Shown in pieces: positions 9,488 to 18,347 of a stretch of 64,000 bases of DNA. The position numbers and the translations under genes are program-made. The stretch is taken from NCBI RefSeq assembly GCF_001457695.1, contig NZ_LN831025.1, positions 806,001 to 870,000 of the forward strand, given 5' to 3'. The first letter of the stretch is position 1, and each line of letters starts with the position of its first letter. The notes beneath the pieces were generated by a model. It was given only the letters and a program-made list of their open reading frames with translations. It was not told the DNA's origin and did not search any database. This DNA comes from Campylobacter jejuni (GTDB lineage Bacteria; Campylobacterota; Campylobacteria; Campylobacterales; Campylobacteraceae).

Positions 9488-9516
9488 TTATATCGTCTTT
9501 TTGAAAATACTTTTTA
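9488..9516 (-). promoter_or_regulatory. Sigma-28 (FliA) promoter of flgL
   Basis: On the minus strand TAAA (9513-9516), exactly 15 bases, then GACGATAT (CGATAT at 9490-9495). This is the FliA consensus spacing (TAAA-N15-GCCGATAA) with the CGAT core intact. It is about 95 bases before the flgL start, which fits a late flagellar gene. Confidence 0.75.
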
Positions 9517-9530
9517 TTTTTAAAGTATTT
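9505..9530. repeat. Inverted repeat over the flgL -35 region
   Basis: AAATACTTT (9505-9513) and AAAGTATTT (9522-9530) form a perfect 9-bp stem with an eight-base loop. It covers the -35 element of the sigma-28 promoter and has Ts on both sides. It may be a binding site or a weak hairpin; no gene ends here. Confidence 0.6.
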
Positions 9531-9545
9531 TTTAGCCTAAAAAAG

Positions 9546-9551
9546 TATAAT
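9546..9551 (+). promoter_or_regulatory. -10 box for the tRNA-Leu/tRNA-Gly unit
   Basis: TATAAT 25 bases before the tRNA-Leu 5' end, the usual position for a short-leader tRNA transcript. Confidence 0.7.
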
Positions 9552-9575
9552 TTTAGCTTTAAATCTTAAAAATGA

Positions 9576-9662
9576 GCCCGAGTGGTGAAACTGGTAGACG
9601 CGCCAGACTCAAAATCTGGTAAGGGCAACCTTGTGTCGGTTCGAGTCCGACCTCGGGCACCA
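9576..9662 (+). tRNA. tRNA-Leu (CAA)
   Basis: The acceptor stem GCCCGAG pairs with CTCGGGC, followed by discriminator A and an encoded CCA. The anticodon stem CCAGA/TCTGG encloses CTCAAAA, giving anticodon CAA, which reads UUG. A long variable arm (TAAGGGCAACCTTGTG) is typical of a class II leucine tRNA. The T arm contains GGTTCGAGTCC. Confidence 0.97.
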
Positions 9663-9672
9663 CTTATTTTTT

Positions 9673-9747
9673 GCGGGAATAGCTCAGGGGTAGAGCACAA
9701 CCTTGCCAAGGTTGGGGTCGCGAGTTCGAATCTCGTTTCCCGCTCCA
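9673..9747 (+). tRNA. tRNA-Gly (GCC)
   Basis: The acceptor GCGGGAA pairs with TTCCCGC, with an encoded CCA after the T discriminator. The anticodon stem CAACC/GGTTG encloses TTGCCAA, giving anticodon GCC. It lies ten bases after tRNA-Leu and is probably processed from the same transcript. Confidence 0.97.
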
Positions 9748-9776
9748 TAGAGTAAAAAAATATAAAATCTTTTTAA

Positions 9777-11708
9777 TTATAAATTCTCGCTTTTCTCTAA
9801 TACTAAAAAATACTCATTTTCTAGAATTTCAAGTTCTTTTTGCATTACTTCAAGTTCTTGATAAAGCTTGTTAATACCTATTTCTTGATATACATTTGGA
9901 TCGGATAAATCTTGATTTAATTTAGCTATCTTTTGCTCTAAAAAATCTATTTTTTCAGGATGGTTTTTTAATATCCCATTTTCTTTGTAGCTCAATTTTT
10001 TAGAGCTTTTTTCTTTTTGGTTATTATTTTGCTCTTGGGTTTGAAGCTCTAAAGCAAAATTATCCAATTCTTCAATTTCTTTTTCATTTTCAAGATATTC
10101 AGTATAAAGAGTGTGTAAAATATTTATATATCCATTTCCCTCAAAAGTATAAAGTTTTGTTGCGATTTTATCAACAAAATATCTATCGTGTGATACTAGC
10201 AAAATAGCCCCTTCAAAACTAAGTAAATATTCTTCTAATATATTAATCGTAGCTATATCAAGATCATTAGTTGGCTCATCTAAAATCAAAACATCATATT
10301 CTTTAGTAAAAAGCAAGGCTAAAGCAACGCGATTTTTCTCTCCGCCACTTAAAAGAGCTACGCTTTTATCTAAAAATTCCTTAGGAAATAAAAAATTTTT
10401 CAAATATCCATAAACATGCATATTTTTACCACGAACTTCAACCCTATCTCCACCATTGGGGCAAAAAATTTCAAGTAAGCTTTTATCAGAATTTACCAAG
10501 CTTCTAGCCTGATCAAAATATCCTATCTTAAGCTCTCCGCGTTTTATTTCACCGCAATCTTGTTTTATTTGCCCTAGAAGAATTTTTAACAATGTTGATT
10601 TCCCACAACCATTTCTTCCTACGATAGCTATGCGTTCACCTTGTAAAATACGCGTTGAAAAATCTTTAAAAAGATTTTTATCGTTTATATTTTTGCTTAT
10701 ATTTTTAAGCTCAAAAAGCATTTTTTTACGATTGATCGTTTTTTCTCCATTAAAATTTAAAGCCGCTCTTGAAATTTCAAGTTTTAAGCGTTTGATTGCT
10801 CCAGGATTTTTTTTCGCTTCTTCACGCATTTTAAAAATACGTTCTTTTCGTCCTTCATTTCTTTTAAGTCTTGCTTTAACCCCTCTTCTAAGCCATTCTT
10901 CTTCACTTTTTAATTGCTTTAAAAGAGTTTCATGGCTCTTAGCAAGGCTTTGCAAAATTTGTGTTTTTTTCTCTAAATAGTTTGCATATCCGCCTTTAAA
11001 AATACTAAGTTTACCCTGCTCTACTTCTACACACTTGTGTGCTATAGCGTCAATAAAATATCTATCATGAGAAATAAAAATCACACACATCTTTGAATTT
11101 TTTAGCAATTCTTCCAAAAAGCTTGTCATATATACATCTAAATGATTAGTTGGTTCATCAAGCAATAAAATATCAGGATTTTTTAGTAAAAGTATGCAAA
11201 GTCCAACGCGGCGTATCTCTCCACCACTTAAAGTAGATATAATGCGACTTTCATACTCAAGCAAACTAAATTCTTTTAAAACGCGTATTATTTTAGATTC
11301 TATATTCCAAGCATCTTTACTATCAATCAAAGTCATAAGTGTATCTATTTTTTTAAGATAATCTTTATTACTAGGATCTTCTTCTAATTTTTTATGCAGT
11401 ATTTCATATTCTTCTAAGGCATTGTAAATTTCTGCAAGCTCTTGCTTGATAGCTTCTTTTACACTTAAATTTGCATTAAAATCAACGGTTTGTGAAAGCA
11501 TGGCTATGCTTTTTCCATTTTGTCTTATTACTCTACCACTATCTAAAGGAAGTGTGCCTAAAAGCGTTTTTAAAAAAGTAGATTTTCCTTCTCCATTTTT
11601 GCCTATAATGGCAATCTTTTCTCCCTCGTTTGCACTAAAATTTGCTTCATTTAAAACTATTTTGTCTCCAAATTTTTTTGAAGCTTCGATTAAATCTATA
11701 AGAGCCAT
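9777..11708 (-). CDS. ABC-F family ATPase
   Basis: A 643-residue protein with two ABC domains and no membrane segments, the ABC-F (Uup/EttA-type) plan. The first domain has GKNGEGKST, LSGGEIRR and DEPTNHLD; the second has GRNGCGKST, LSGGEKNR and DEPTNDLD. Between them is a charged helical linker rich in Lys/Arg (KARLKRNEGRKERIFKMREE) like the P-site tRNA interaction motif, and a C-terminal coiled coil follows. Members of this family act on ribosomes or recombination intermediates, not as transporters. Which subfamily this is cannot be settled without alignment. It abuts the sensor-kinase gene by 3 bases. Confidence 0.9.
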   Translation of the reverse strand: MALIDLIEASKKFGDKIVLNEANFSANEGEKIAIIGKNGEGKSTFLKTLLGTLPLDSGRVIRQNGKSIAMLSQTVDFNANLSVKEAIKQELAEIYNALEEYEILHKKLEEDPSNKDYLKKIDTLMTLIDSKDAWNIESKIIRVLKEFSLLEYESRIISTLSGGEIRRVGLCILLLKNPDILLLDEPTNHLDVYMTSFLEELLKNSKMCVIFISHDRYFIDAIAHKCVEVEQGKLSIFKGGYANYLEKKTQILQSLAKSHETLLKQLKSEEEWLRRGVKARLKRNEGRKERIFKMREEAKKNPGAIKRLKLEISRAALNFNGEKTINRKKMLFELKNISKNINDKNLFKDFSTRILQGERIAIVGRNGCGKSTLLKILLGQIKQDCGEIKRGELKIGYFDQARSLVNSDKSLLEIFCPNGGDRVEVRGKNMHVYGYLKNFLFPKEFLDKSVALLSGGEKNRVALALLFTKEYDVLILDEPTNDLDIATINILEEYLLSFEGAILLVSHDRYFVDKIATKLYTFEGNGYINILHTLYTEYLENEKEIEELDNFALELQTQEQNNNQKEKSSKKLSYKENGILKNHPEKIDFLEQKIAKLNQDLSDPNVYQEIGINKLYQELEVMQKELEILENEYFLVLEKSENL

Positions 11709-11711
11709 TTT

Positions 11712-13001
11712 TTATCCTTGACTGAGTTTAAAGCTAAAACTAGAACCATGGCCTAAAGTGCTAGAAATTTCAAGATAACTTTTATGTATATTTAAAATTT
11801 TCTTTACTAAAAAAAGTCCTAAACCAAAAGAATTATCACTTTTTACATCAATTTTATAAAATTTTTTTGTAATCAATTTTATTTTATCTTCTTCTATGCC
11901 TTTTCCAAAATCTTGCACTATTATTTTTTGATCTCTTGCTGTTAAAATGACTTCTTTTTGGCTATATTTTAAAGCATTAGAAAGCAAATTTATAATCACT
12001 TGCTCGATTAAAAATTCATCAGCCTTAACTTTCGTGCTTTTACCTTGCAATACAACTCTTTCAAAGCCTGGGTTTTTAGTGATTTTTTCACATAGAAAAA
12101 AAAGATCAAATTCTTGCATTTGCAAGGCTCCACTATTAAGATTAAAAACAAAATTAAGCTTATGGGTCAAAGCATTAAGCTTAATGCTTTGACGCGAAAT
12201 TTTTTCTAGTAATTCCTTTTTTAATTTTTTATCTTCCAATTTCTCGTCTTTTAGCATCTCTAAGCTAAGATCAATCACGCTTAATGGATTTTTAAGCTCA
12301 TGAGAAATAGCAGAAATCACACTAGCAAGCTGAGTATTTTTTAAAGTAATTTTATCGCTTTGTTTTTTATTTTTTTGAGTATTCTTTAGAATTTTATCCT
12401 TAGTTTTTAAAAGTTTCTCATTTAGCAAATTAAATTCTTTAAACATTCCTTTTTCTAATATAACAACTTTATGATTGCCTATAGAATCCAAAAAATCCAA
12501 AATTTTATTAAAATTTTTCTCTATTCTTCTACCTAGCAACAACATTAAAATAAAAACAAACAGCAAGCACACTCCAAAACCGATTGCTATTTTTGTCCAA
12601 AAAAGTTCTAAATCTAAAAAACGAGGATAAACAATAATAATATATTTATATCCTTTGTAAATAAAGCTTTTAGTAAGAATTTTTTTTGAATTGAAATTTA
12701 AAATTTCTCCTTCTTTAAGATTAGAAAAAAAATCAGGATTTTTTACAGAACTTATTTTCATATCATTGTTTAGGATAATAAAATCAGCCCTAGTATCTTT
12801 AGCAAAATCCTTGATATTAGCATCATTTAAATGCTCTAAGAGAGAAAATTTTAAAACATCATCAAGGCTTTTGATTTTTTGCTTATATTGTTTTATAAGC
12901 AAGAAATTAAGATAAGAATTAGTAAAAGTATAAAAAATAAACCCAAAAATCAAAGCCAATACAACAAAAAAAACTATAAAAATATTTTTAGTTTTTAGCA
13001 T
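11712..13001 (-). CDS. Membrane sensor histidine kinase
   Basis: A 429-residue kinase. Transmembrane helices at about 6-27 and 137-157 enclose a ~110-residue periplasmic sensor. The H box (SAISHELKNPLSV) has the phospho-acceptor at His234. N box NLLSNALKYS, G1 box DFGKGIEE and G2 FGLGLFLVKK complete the HATPase domain. Its gene overlaps the response-regulator gene by 7 bases, so the two are a cognate pair. The periplasmic domain has no recognisable fold, so its ligand is unknown. Confidence 0.93.
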   Translation of the reverse strand: MLKTKNIFIVFFVVLALIFGFIFYTFTNSYLNFLLIKQYKQKIKSLDDVLKFSLLEHLNDANIKDFAKDTRADFIILNNDMKISSVKNPDFFSNLKEGEILNFNSKKILTKSFIYKGYKYIIIVYPRFLDLELFWTKIAIGFGVCLLFVFILMLLLGRRIEKNFNKILDFLDSIGNHKVVILEKGMFKEFNLLNEKLLKTKDKILKNTQKNKKQSDKITLKNTQLASVISAISHELKNPLSVIDLSLEMLKDEKLEDKKLKKELLEKISRQSIKLNALTHKLNFVFNLNSGALQMQEFDLFFLCEKITKNPGFERVVLQGKSTKVKADEFLIEQVIINLLSNALKYSQKEVILTARDQKIIVQDFGKGIEEDKIKLITKKFYKIDVKSDNSFGLGLFLVKKILNIHKSYLEISSTLGHGSSFSFKLSQG

Positions 13002-13672
13002 AATTTATAGCCAACACCTCTAACGCTTATAATATGATCTTTTAGTTTTGGAAATTTATTTCTAAGTCTTGTTAGAGCTATATTGATTGTTTTATCACTT
13101 GTAGTATCATCTTTCCAAACACTTTCGCTTAAAAATTGTCTAGTAAGCAAGGTATTTGGATTTTCAAAAAAACATTTTAAAAGCTCATAGTCAAGATTTG
13201 AGATTTCTAATTTTTGATTTTTGTAAAAGAATTCATAATTAGCCAAATCCAAAATAAAATCACCAAAAAATAATTTTTCTTCTTCTTTTTTATGGCGTTT
13301 TAAAATTGCTTTAATGCGAAGCAAAAGCTCATTAAAATCAAAAGGTTTGCAAACATAATCATCACAACCACTTTCAAAACCTTCGAGTAAATCTTGATGT
13401 AAAGCTTTGGCTGTAAGAAAAATAACTGCTTCTTTGTATCCTTGCTCTCTTAAATCTTGAATTTTTTCTAAAGAATCCCCACTTGGCAAATTTCTATCAA
13501 CTATTAAAAGATCGATTTGCTCATTATCGAGCAAATCTTCAACTCCAAAAAAATCCACCAAAGATATAACTTCATAATCACTAGATTTTAACTTTAAGAC
13601 AAGTAGTTCGTTCAAATCTACATCATCTTCTATAATTAAAATTTTAAATTTCAACATATTGGACAAATACAC
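12995..13672 (-). CDS. OmpR-family response regulator
   Basis: 225 residues from a GTG at 13672, or 220 from the ATG at 13657 (MLKFKILIIEDD). Receiver residues are the acidic pair EDD near 15-17, the phospho-acceptor Asp59 (LLIVDRNLPSG), the TAK motif (FLTAKALH) and the conserved CKPF. The C-terminal half is a winged helix ending TINIALTRLRNKFPKLKDHIISVRG, as in OmpR/PhoB DNA-binding domains. GTG has AGAGG close upstream while the ATG has no clear ribosome site, so the start is uncertain. It overlaps the end of serA. Confidence 0.93.
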   Translation of the reverse strand: MYLSNMLKFKILIIEDDVDLNELLVLKLKSSDYEVISLVDFFGVEDLLDNEQIDLLIVDRNLPSGDSLEKIQDLREQGYKEAVIFLTAKALHQDLLEGFESGCDDYVCKPFDFNELLLRIKAILKRHKKEEEKLFFGDFILDLANYEFFYKNQKLEISNLDYELLKCFFENPNTLLTRQFLSESVWKDDTTSDKTINIALTRLRNKFPKLKDHIISVRGVGYKLC

Positions 13673-15233
13673 ACGCCTCTAATTGTTTTAACTCATCTAA
13701 TACTTCTTTTTGAACTTTTTCATCAATCAAAACAACAGCCAAAGCATACCCAAAACTATCTCTACCAAGTCTAAAATCAGCTATATTGATATTTTTAGCT
13801 GCCAAAACAGAACTGATTTTAGCTATAACTCCTGGTATGTCTTTGTTTTTAAAAATAATCATTTTTCCCTTTGGCTTAAAATCAGTTTTAAAGCCATTTA
13901 ATCCAACTATGCGTTGTTCATTTTCATTAAACACTGTTCCTGAAACACTGATATTTGAATTTTCGGTGATAATTTTAACGCTAAGTTTATTATTATAACC
14001 ACTATTTGGAAGAGTTTCACAAGATAACTCAACTCCTTTTTCTTTGGCAACAAATTCTGCATTAACATAATTAATTTTTTCTCCTAAAATTCCACCCAAA
14101 GCACCAACAGCTGCAAAGGTTAACATAGAATTTACATACTCGCCAATAATTCCTTCAGCCTCTAATTTAATACTTTTTATAGGATTTTTATCAATTTGAA
14201 CAGCTAAAAAAGCCATTTTAGAAACAAGTTCTATATAAGGAGCTACAAAAGGTGGTAAATCTTCAGTTTTAATTGGTAAATTTAAGGCATTAGGATAAGC
14301 CACGCCTCGTGCTGCACTTAATGCTTGCTCACAAGCTTCTCTTGCGATATTATCTTGACTTTCTAAAGTATTTGCTCCTAGGTGAGAAGTAACTGAAATA
14401 TTTTCAAAGTCTAAAAGAGGATGATTAGTCGCGGGTTCTTTATCGAACACATCTATACCAAGCCATGCTATTTTACCACTTTTTAAACCTTCATATAAAG
14501 CCTCTTCTGTGTACAATCCTCCACGAGCACAATTTATTAATCTTATTCCATCTTTCATTTTTGCAATTTCTTGCTTTCCTATCATACCATTGGTTTCTTT
14601 GGTTTTTGGTGTGTGAATGGTAATAAAATCACTTTTTTCTAAAATTTCATCTAAATTTTTTGCTTGCTCCATATCTAAATCTGTAATCTTAGAAGCAGAA
14701 ATATACGGATCATAGGCTAAAATTTTCATACCAAATGCTTTAGCGCGGATAGCCACTCTTGAACCTATATTTCCAAAACCTATAATCCCTAGCGTTTTGT
14801 TCATCAATTCAATGCCATACCATTTTTCTCTTTCCCATTTTCTTTCAATTTTTAAAAAATTATGAGCATTGACAAAGCTTCTAGCCGATGTTAAAAGATG
14901 TGCCATTGTTAGTTCAACTGCGGCAATAGTATTTGCAGTTGGGACATTCATCACAATCACTCCTCTTTTAGAACACTCTGGAATATCAACATTATCTACG
15001 CCCACCCCAGCACGCACAAGCGCTTTTAATTTTTTGGCATGATTTAAGAAATTTATATCTACATCTGTAGAACTTCTAGTAATAGCAACTTCAACATCGC
15101 TTAGCATTTGCATAAGTTCATCTTTTGGAACTTTTGTAGCTTCTATAAGCTCAATATCTTCAGCTCTTCTTAGAATATCGACACCTTTATCCAAAATAGC
15201 ATCACATACTATAATCTTTTTTTTCATAACCAA
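13644..15233 (-). CDS. serA: D-3-phosphoglycerate dehydrogenase
   Basis: First enzyme of serine synthesis, oxidising 3-phosphoglycerate to 3-phosphohydroxypyruvate with NAD. 529 residues (527 from MKKKIIVC), the long form. The NAD-binding Rossmann motif GFGNIGSRVAIRA, the RVGVDNVD-like RAGVGVDNVDIP substrate loop, and the catalytic Arg/Glu/His set (NCARGG, DVFDKEPA, HLGANTLESQ) are present. An ASB domain and a C-terminal ACT domain (FKNKDIPGVIAKISSVLA) that usually mediates serine feedback follow. It overlaps its neighbours on both sides. Confidence 0.96.
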   Translation of the reverse strand: MVMKKKIIVCDAILDKGVDILRRAEDIELIEATKVPKDELMQMLSDVEVAITRSSTDVDINFLNHAKKLKALVRAGVGVDNVDIPECSKRGVIVMNVPTANTIAAVELTMAHLLTSARSFVNAHNFLKIERKWEREKWYGIELMNKTLGIIGFGNIGSRVAIRAKAFGMKILAYDPYISASKITDLDMEQAKNLDEILEKSDFITIHTPKTKETNGMIGKQEIAKMKDGIRLINCARGGLYTEEALYEGLKSGKIAWLGIDVFDKEPATNHPLLDFENISVTSHLGANTLESQDNIAREACEQALSAARGVAYPNALNLPIKTEDLPPFVAPYIELVSKMAFLAVQIDKNPIKSIKLEAEGIIGEYVNSMLTFAAVGALGGILGEKINYVNAEFVAKEKGVELSCETLPNSGYNNKLSVKIITENSNISVSGTVFNENEQRIVGLNGFKTDFKPKGKMIIFKNKDIPGVIAKISSVLAAKNINIADFRLGRDSFGYALAVVLIDEKVQKEVLDELKQLEACVFVQYVEI

Positions 15234-15712
15234 ATTTCCTTTACTTCTGTATTTATTTTATATTTTTTTAATTCTTTGATAATATCATCTATAAGTTTTT
15301 CATTACCTGTATCCAAGAAGATTTCTGGACTATCGCCCGATTTAAGAAGAAAATACTTCACATTAAAAGAATTTAAAGTCTGTCTTAAGCAAAACATAGA
15401 ATAAATATCATATTTTCCAACTATAAGTTGATAATATTTATTTTTCTCCTTAAGCTCGCTAGTATCCGCATCAAAATATAAGGTAAATTTTTCTGCTGCT
15501 GGGGTAAAATCTCTTGTAGGCCATTTTGCTAATTCTTCTTGCCATGAAAGATCTTGATTTTGGGTTTGAATGCCTGGCTGCGTATTTGTATCTTTAGCAA
15601 ATTGTGGAATGAAATTTACATTAGCTTTAAATTGCCAAAGCAATGTAAAAACAACAGCAAGCAAAATGAGTAATAAAATACTCAAAATGCTTATTGTAAT
15701 GTATTTTTTCAT
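15224..15712 (-). CDS. Single-pass membrane protein with SPOR-like C-terminus
   Basis: 162 residues. One N-terminal transmembrane helix (about 5-28) precedes a Gln/Pro-rich linker and a ~75-residue domain (YYQLIVGKYDIYSMFCLRQTL...VKYFLLKSGD) resembling the alternating beta-alpha pattern of SPOR domains, which bind denuded peptidoglycan in some proteins. This resemblance is by eye only. Its start shares one base with the rpsA stop and its end overlaps serA, so it is part of the rpsA-serA transcript. Function unknown. Confidence 0.75.
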   Translation of the reverse strand: MKKYITISILSILLLILLAVVFTLLWQFKANVNFIPQFAKDTNTQPGIQTQNQDLSWQEELAKWPTRDFTPAAEKFTLYFDADTSELKEKNKYYQLIVGKYDIYSMFCLRQTLNSFNVKYFLLKSGDSPEIFLDTGNEKLIDDIIKELKKYKINTEVKEIWL

Positions 15713-17382
15713 TAAGCTAGCTGATCTTTAATGATATCACCTAAAGTTACTTTATCATCATTATTGATTTCATTAAGAACTTCTCTTTCTTTCATTCTAA
15801 CAAGATTTTTAACACTTAGGCGAATTCTATTTTTCTTTTCATCAATAAAAACTATAGCAGCTTCAATATCGTCGCCAATTTTTAAATTTTCAAGCATAGA
15901 AGTGCTTATATCTTCTTTATGAATTAAAGCATCAACATTTTTACTTAGCTCTACAAAAACACCAAAATCTTTAATATCACGGATAGCGCCTTTTACAATA
16001 TCGCCGACTTTATGAATTTTAGCATATTCTTGCACTGGAGAACTGCTTAATTCTTTTGTACTTAATGATATTTTTTGGTTTTCTTTGTCTATTTTGATAA
16101 TTTTTACCTTGATTTTATCCCCTTGAGAGAATTTATCTTTGCATTTATCGTTTCTATCCCAAGAAGCATCTTCATTATGCAATAAACCTTCAATACCACC
16201 AAGTTTAACAAATGCACCAAAAGAAGTTACTGATGTAATTTCTCCTTCAACCACATCTGCAATTTTATAAGATTTCATAAATTCATCAAAAGGTCTAGAA
16301 AGTAAATTTCTTAAAGAAACCCTTAAGCGTCTTTCATTTGGATTGATTTCAATTACTTCAACATCAATTTCTTGACCTTTATTGATATAATCTTTTGGAT
16401 TTTTAATATTTTTATCCCAAGAAATTTCACTGATATGTAAAAATCCTTCTATATCATTTCCTAAATCCACAAAAGCACCATAAGGCTCTATATTTGATAC
16501 TATTACTTTAATGGTATCACCTACATCAAGAGTATCTTTTATCTCGCTCCATGGATCAGGTAAAGCCGCTTTTATAGATAAGGATAAATGTTTGCGTTCT
16601 TTATCATACTTTATAACTTTAACTGGAACTTTATCGCCCTCTTTATAAAGTGTTCCAGGATTTACAGGTCCTTTGTAAGAAATTTCGCTGTAATGAACAA
16701 GACCATCAACACCTCCTACATCTACAAACATACCATAAGTGGTAATTTTTTTTACAATACCTTCAATTAAATCTTCTTGTTGTGCTACATTATTGATCAA
16801 TTCTTTTCGTTTTCTTCTCTCATCATCTAAAGTTTTTTTACGAGAAACAATGATACTTTGCTCATCTTTGTCGATTTTAATAATTTTAACTTTAAACGTT
16901 TTGCCTATAATATTATTTGTTTCTTTAAAGCCATATTGAGATTTTGGTAAGAAAAATTCAACATCATTTTCATCAATAACTATCAATCCGCCTTTATTTT
17001 TTCCAACTACTTTTACGGTAAAAATATCATCTTGATTTTCTTGATAGTTTTTAATAAATTCAATAACTTTTTCTTTTCTCAAAGCTTTTTTATGAGAAAG
17101 TAAAGATCTGCCACCACGAGAACCCATAACAGCAACTTTAATACTATCGCCTACATTAAACAATAGCTTAGAATTGTCACCTTGTATTTCGCTAAGAGCT
17201 AAAATACCTTCAGATTTTTTACCTATATCTACATAAACTTCATCATTTTTGATCTCTACAATCACACCCTCTGTTGTAGCCTCTTCTCTTGATTTATCGA
17301 AAGCCTCCAAAAGCTGTCCAAAATCTTCTTCCTCAAGATAATCATCTACGCCGTCTTGAACTTTTTTGTTCACCTCGCTCAT
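15712..17382 (-). CDS. rpsA: 30S ribosomal protein S1
   Basis: A 556-residue protein made of six S1/OB repeats, visible as recurring GDIVKG...GVFVEL...LIHKEDIS type blocks (for example YGMFVDVGGVDGLVHYSEIS, YGAFVDLGNDIEGFLHISEIS). S1 holds mRNA at the ribosome platform, which is important for weak ribosome sites. Length matches the family. An ATG start is preceded by AAAGGACC. Confidence 0.97.
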   Translation of the reverse strand: MSEVNKKVQDGVDDYLEEEDFGQLLEAFDKSREEATTEGVIVEIKNDEVYVDIGKKSEGILALSEIQGDNSKLLFNVGDSIKVAVMGSRGGRSLLSHKKALRKEKVIEFIKNYQENQDDIFTVKVVGKNKGGLIVIDENDVEFFLPKSQYGFKETNNIIGKTFKVKIIKIDKDEQSIIVSRKKTLDDERRKRKELINNVAQQEDLIEGIVKKITTYGMFVDVGGVDGLVHYSEISYKGPVNPGTLYKEGDKVPVKVIKYDKERKHLSLSIKAALPDPWSEIKDTLDVGDTIKVIVSNIEPYGAFVDLGNDIEGFLHISEISWDKNIKNPKDYINKGQEIDVEVIEINPNERRLRVSLRNLLSRPFDEFMKSYKIADVVEGEITSVTSFGAFVKLGGIEGLLHNEDASWDRNDKCKDKFSQGDKIKVKIIKIDKENQKISLSTKELSSSPVQEYAKIHKVGDIVKGAIRDIKDFGVFVELSKNVDALIHKEDISTSMLENLKIGDDIEAAIVFIDEKKNRIRLSVKNLVRMKEREVLNEINNDDKVTLGDIIKDQLA

Positions 17383-17513
17383 TATGGTCCTTTAAAATAA
17401 TTTTTAGAAATTGATTGATTTTACCTTATTTTTCTTTAATTAGTGTTAAGTTTTTTTATTTTTGTTAATTTTTTTTAAATTTTTGACTTTTTTATTCTAT
17501 TTAAAAACATTTT

Positions 17514-18347
17514 TTAATTAATTTTAAAATTTTCTATTTTGGCGATAACTTTTTGTATAATCCAATCAGGAGTACTAGCACCTGCACTAATGCCACAATG
17601 TTTTTTATCTAAAAACCATTCTTTTTTTAACTCTTCTTCGGTTTCAATTAGATAGCTATCTTCACAATTGGTTTTTGCAATCAAAAAAAGTTGTTTTGTA
17701 TTGGCTGAGTTTTTACCCCCTACAACAACCATAACATCACTTTTAAGCGAGAGTTCTTTAATGGCATCTTGATTTTTAAAGGTTGCATCACATATAGTAT
17801 TAAAAACCCTTACTTCTTTGGTTTTAAGTATTAAAAAATTTACTATCTCCATAAAATGCTCAGGCTTCTTAGTTGTTTGGCTTACTACAGCTATTTTATT
17901 AGGAAGTTTTATATTTTGAAGTTCTTTTTTATCCAAAACCACATAAGCTTTTGTACTTACATAACTTTTTACTCCTTTAACTTCGGGATGATTTTCATCT
18001 CCAAAAATAACAACTTCATAACCCTCCTTGCTCATTTGCTCGCAAATTTGTTGTGGTTTTGTAACAAAAGGACAAGTGGCATCAAAAATTTCTATATCTT
18101 TTTTTCTCAATTCTTCTAAATCTTGCTTTGTAATACCATGAGTTCTTATAATAGCCTTTTTTTCATTGCTTAAAGCTTGTATATTTTCCAAAGTTTTGAC
18201 ATTAAAATTTTTTTGTAAACGAGAAATTTCTTCGTTATTATGAATAAGAGGGCCTATAGTTGCGGCATCTTTTATTTGTTCTGCTTTTTTAATAGCTCTT
18301 TTAACACCAAAACAAAAACCATAGTTTTTTGCTAATTCAATAATCAA
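17514..18347 (-). CDS. ispH: 4-hydroxy-3-methylbut-2-enyl diphosphate reductase
   Basis: Last enzyme of the MEP isoprenoid pathway (HMBPP to IPP and DMAPP), a [4Fe-4S] protein. 277 residues. The three cluster cysteines are in NYGFCFGVKRAI, FDATCPFVTK and NTICDATFKNQD. HxxxG-type substrate residues (IRTHG, GDENHPEV) and the C-terminal SAGASTPDWII are conserved. Its start overlaps aroA by 11 bases. Confidence 0.97.
   Translation of the reverse strand: MIIELAKNYGFCFGVKRAIKKAEQIKDAATIGPLIHNNEEISRLQKNFNVKTLENIQALSNEKKAIIRTHGITKQDLEELRKKDIEIFDATCPFVTKPQQICEQMSKEGYEVVIFGDENHPEVKGVKSYVSTKAYVVLDKKELQNIKLPNKIAVVSQTTKKPEHFMEIVNFLILKTKEVRVFNTICDATFKNQDAIKELSLKSDVMVVVGGKNSANTKQLFLIAKTNCEDSYLIETEEELKKEWFLDKKHCGISAGASTPDWIIQKVIAKIENFKIN

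Noticed and set aside
9566-9748. Open frame of 60 codons across the two tRNA genes on the minus strand
   Set aside because: Antisense to two clear tRNA genes with intact stems and CCA ends. Proteins of this type are common misannotations.
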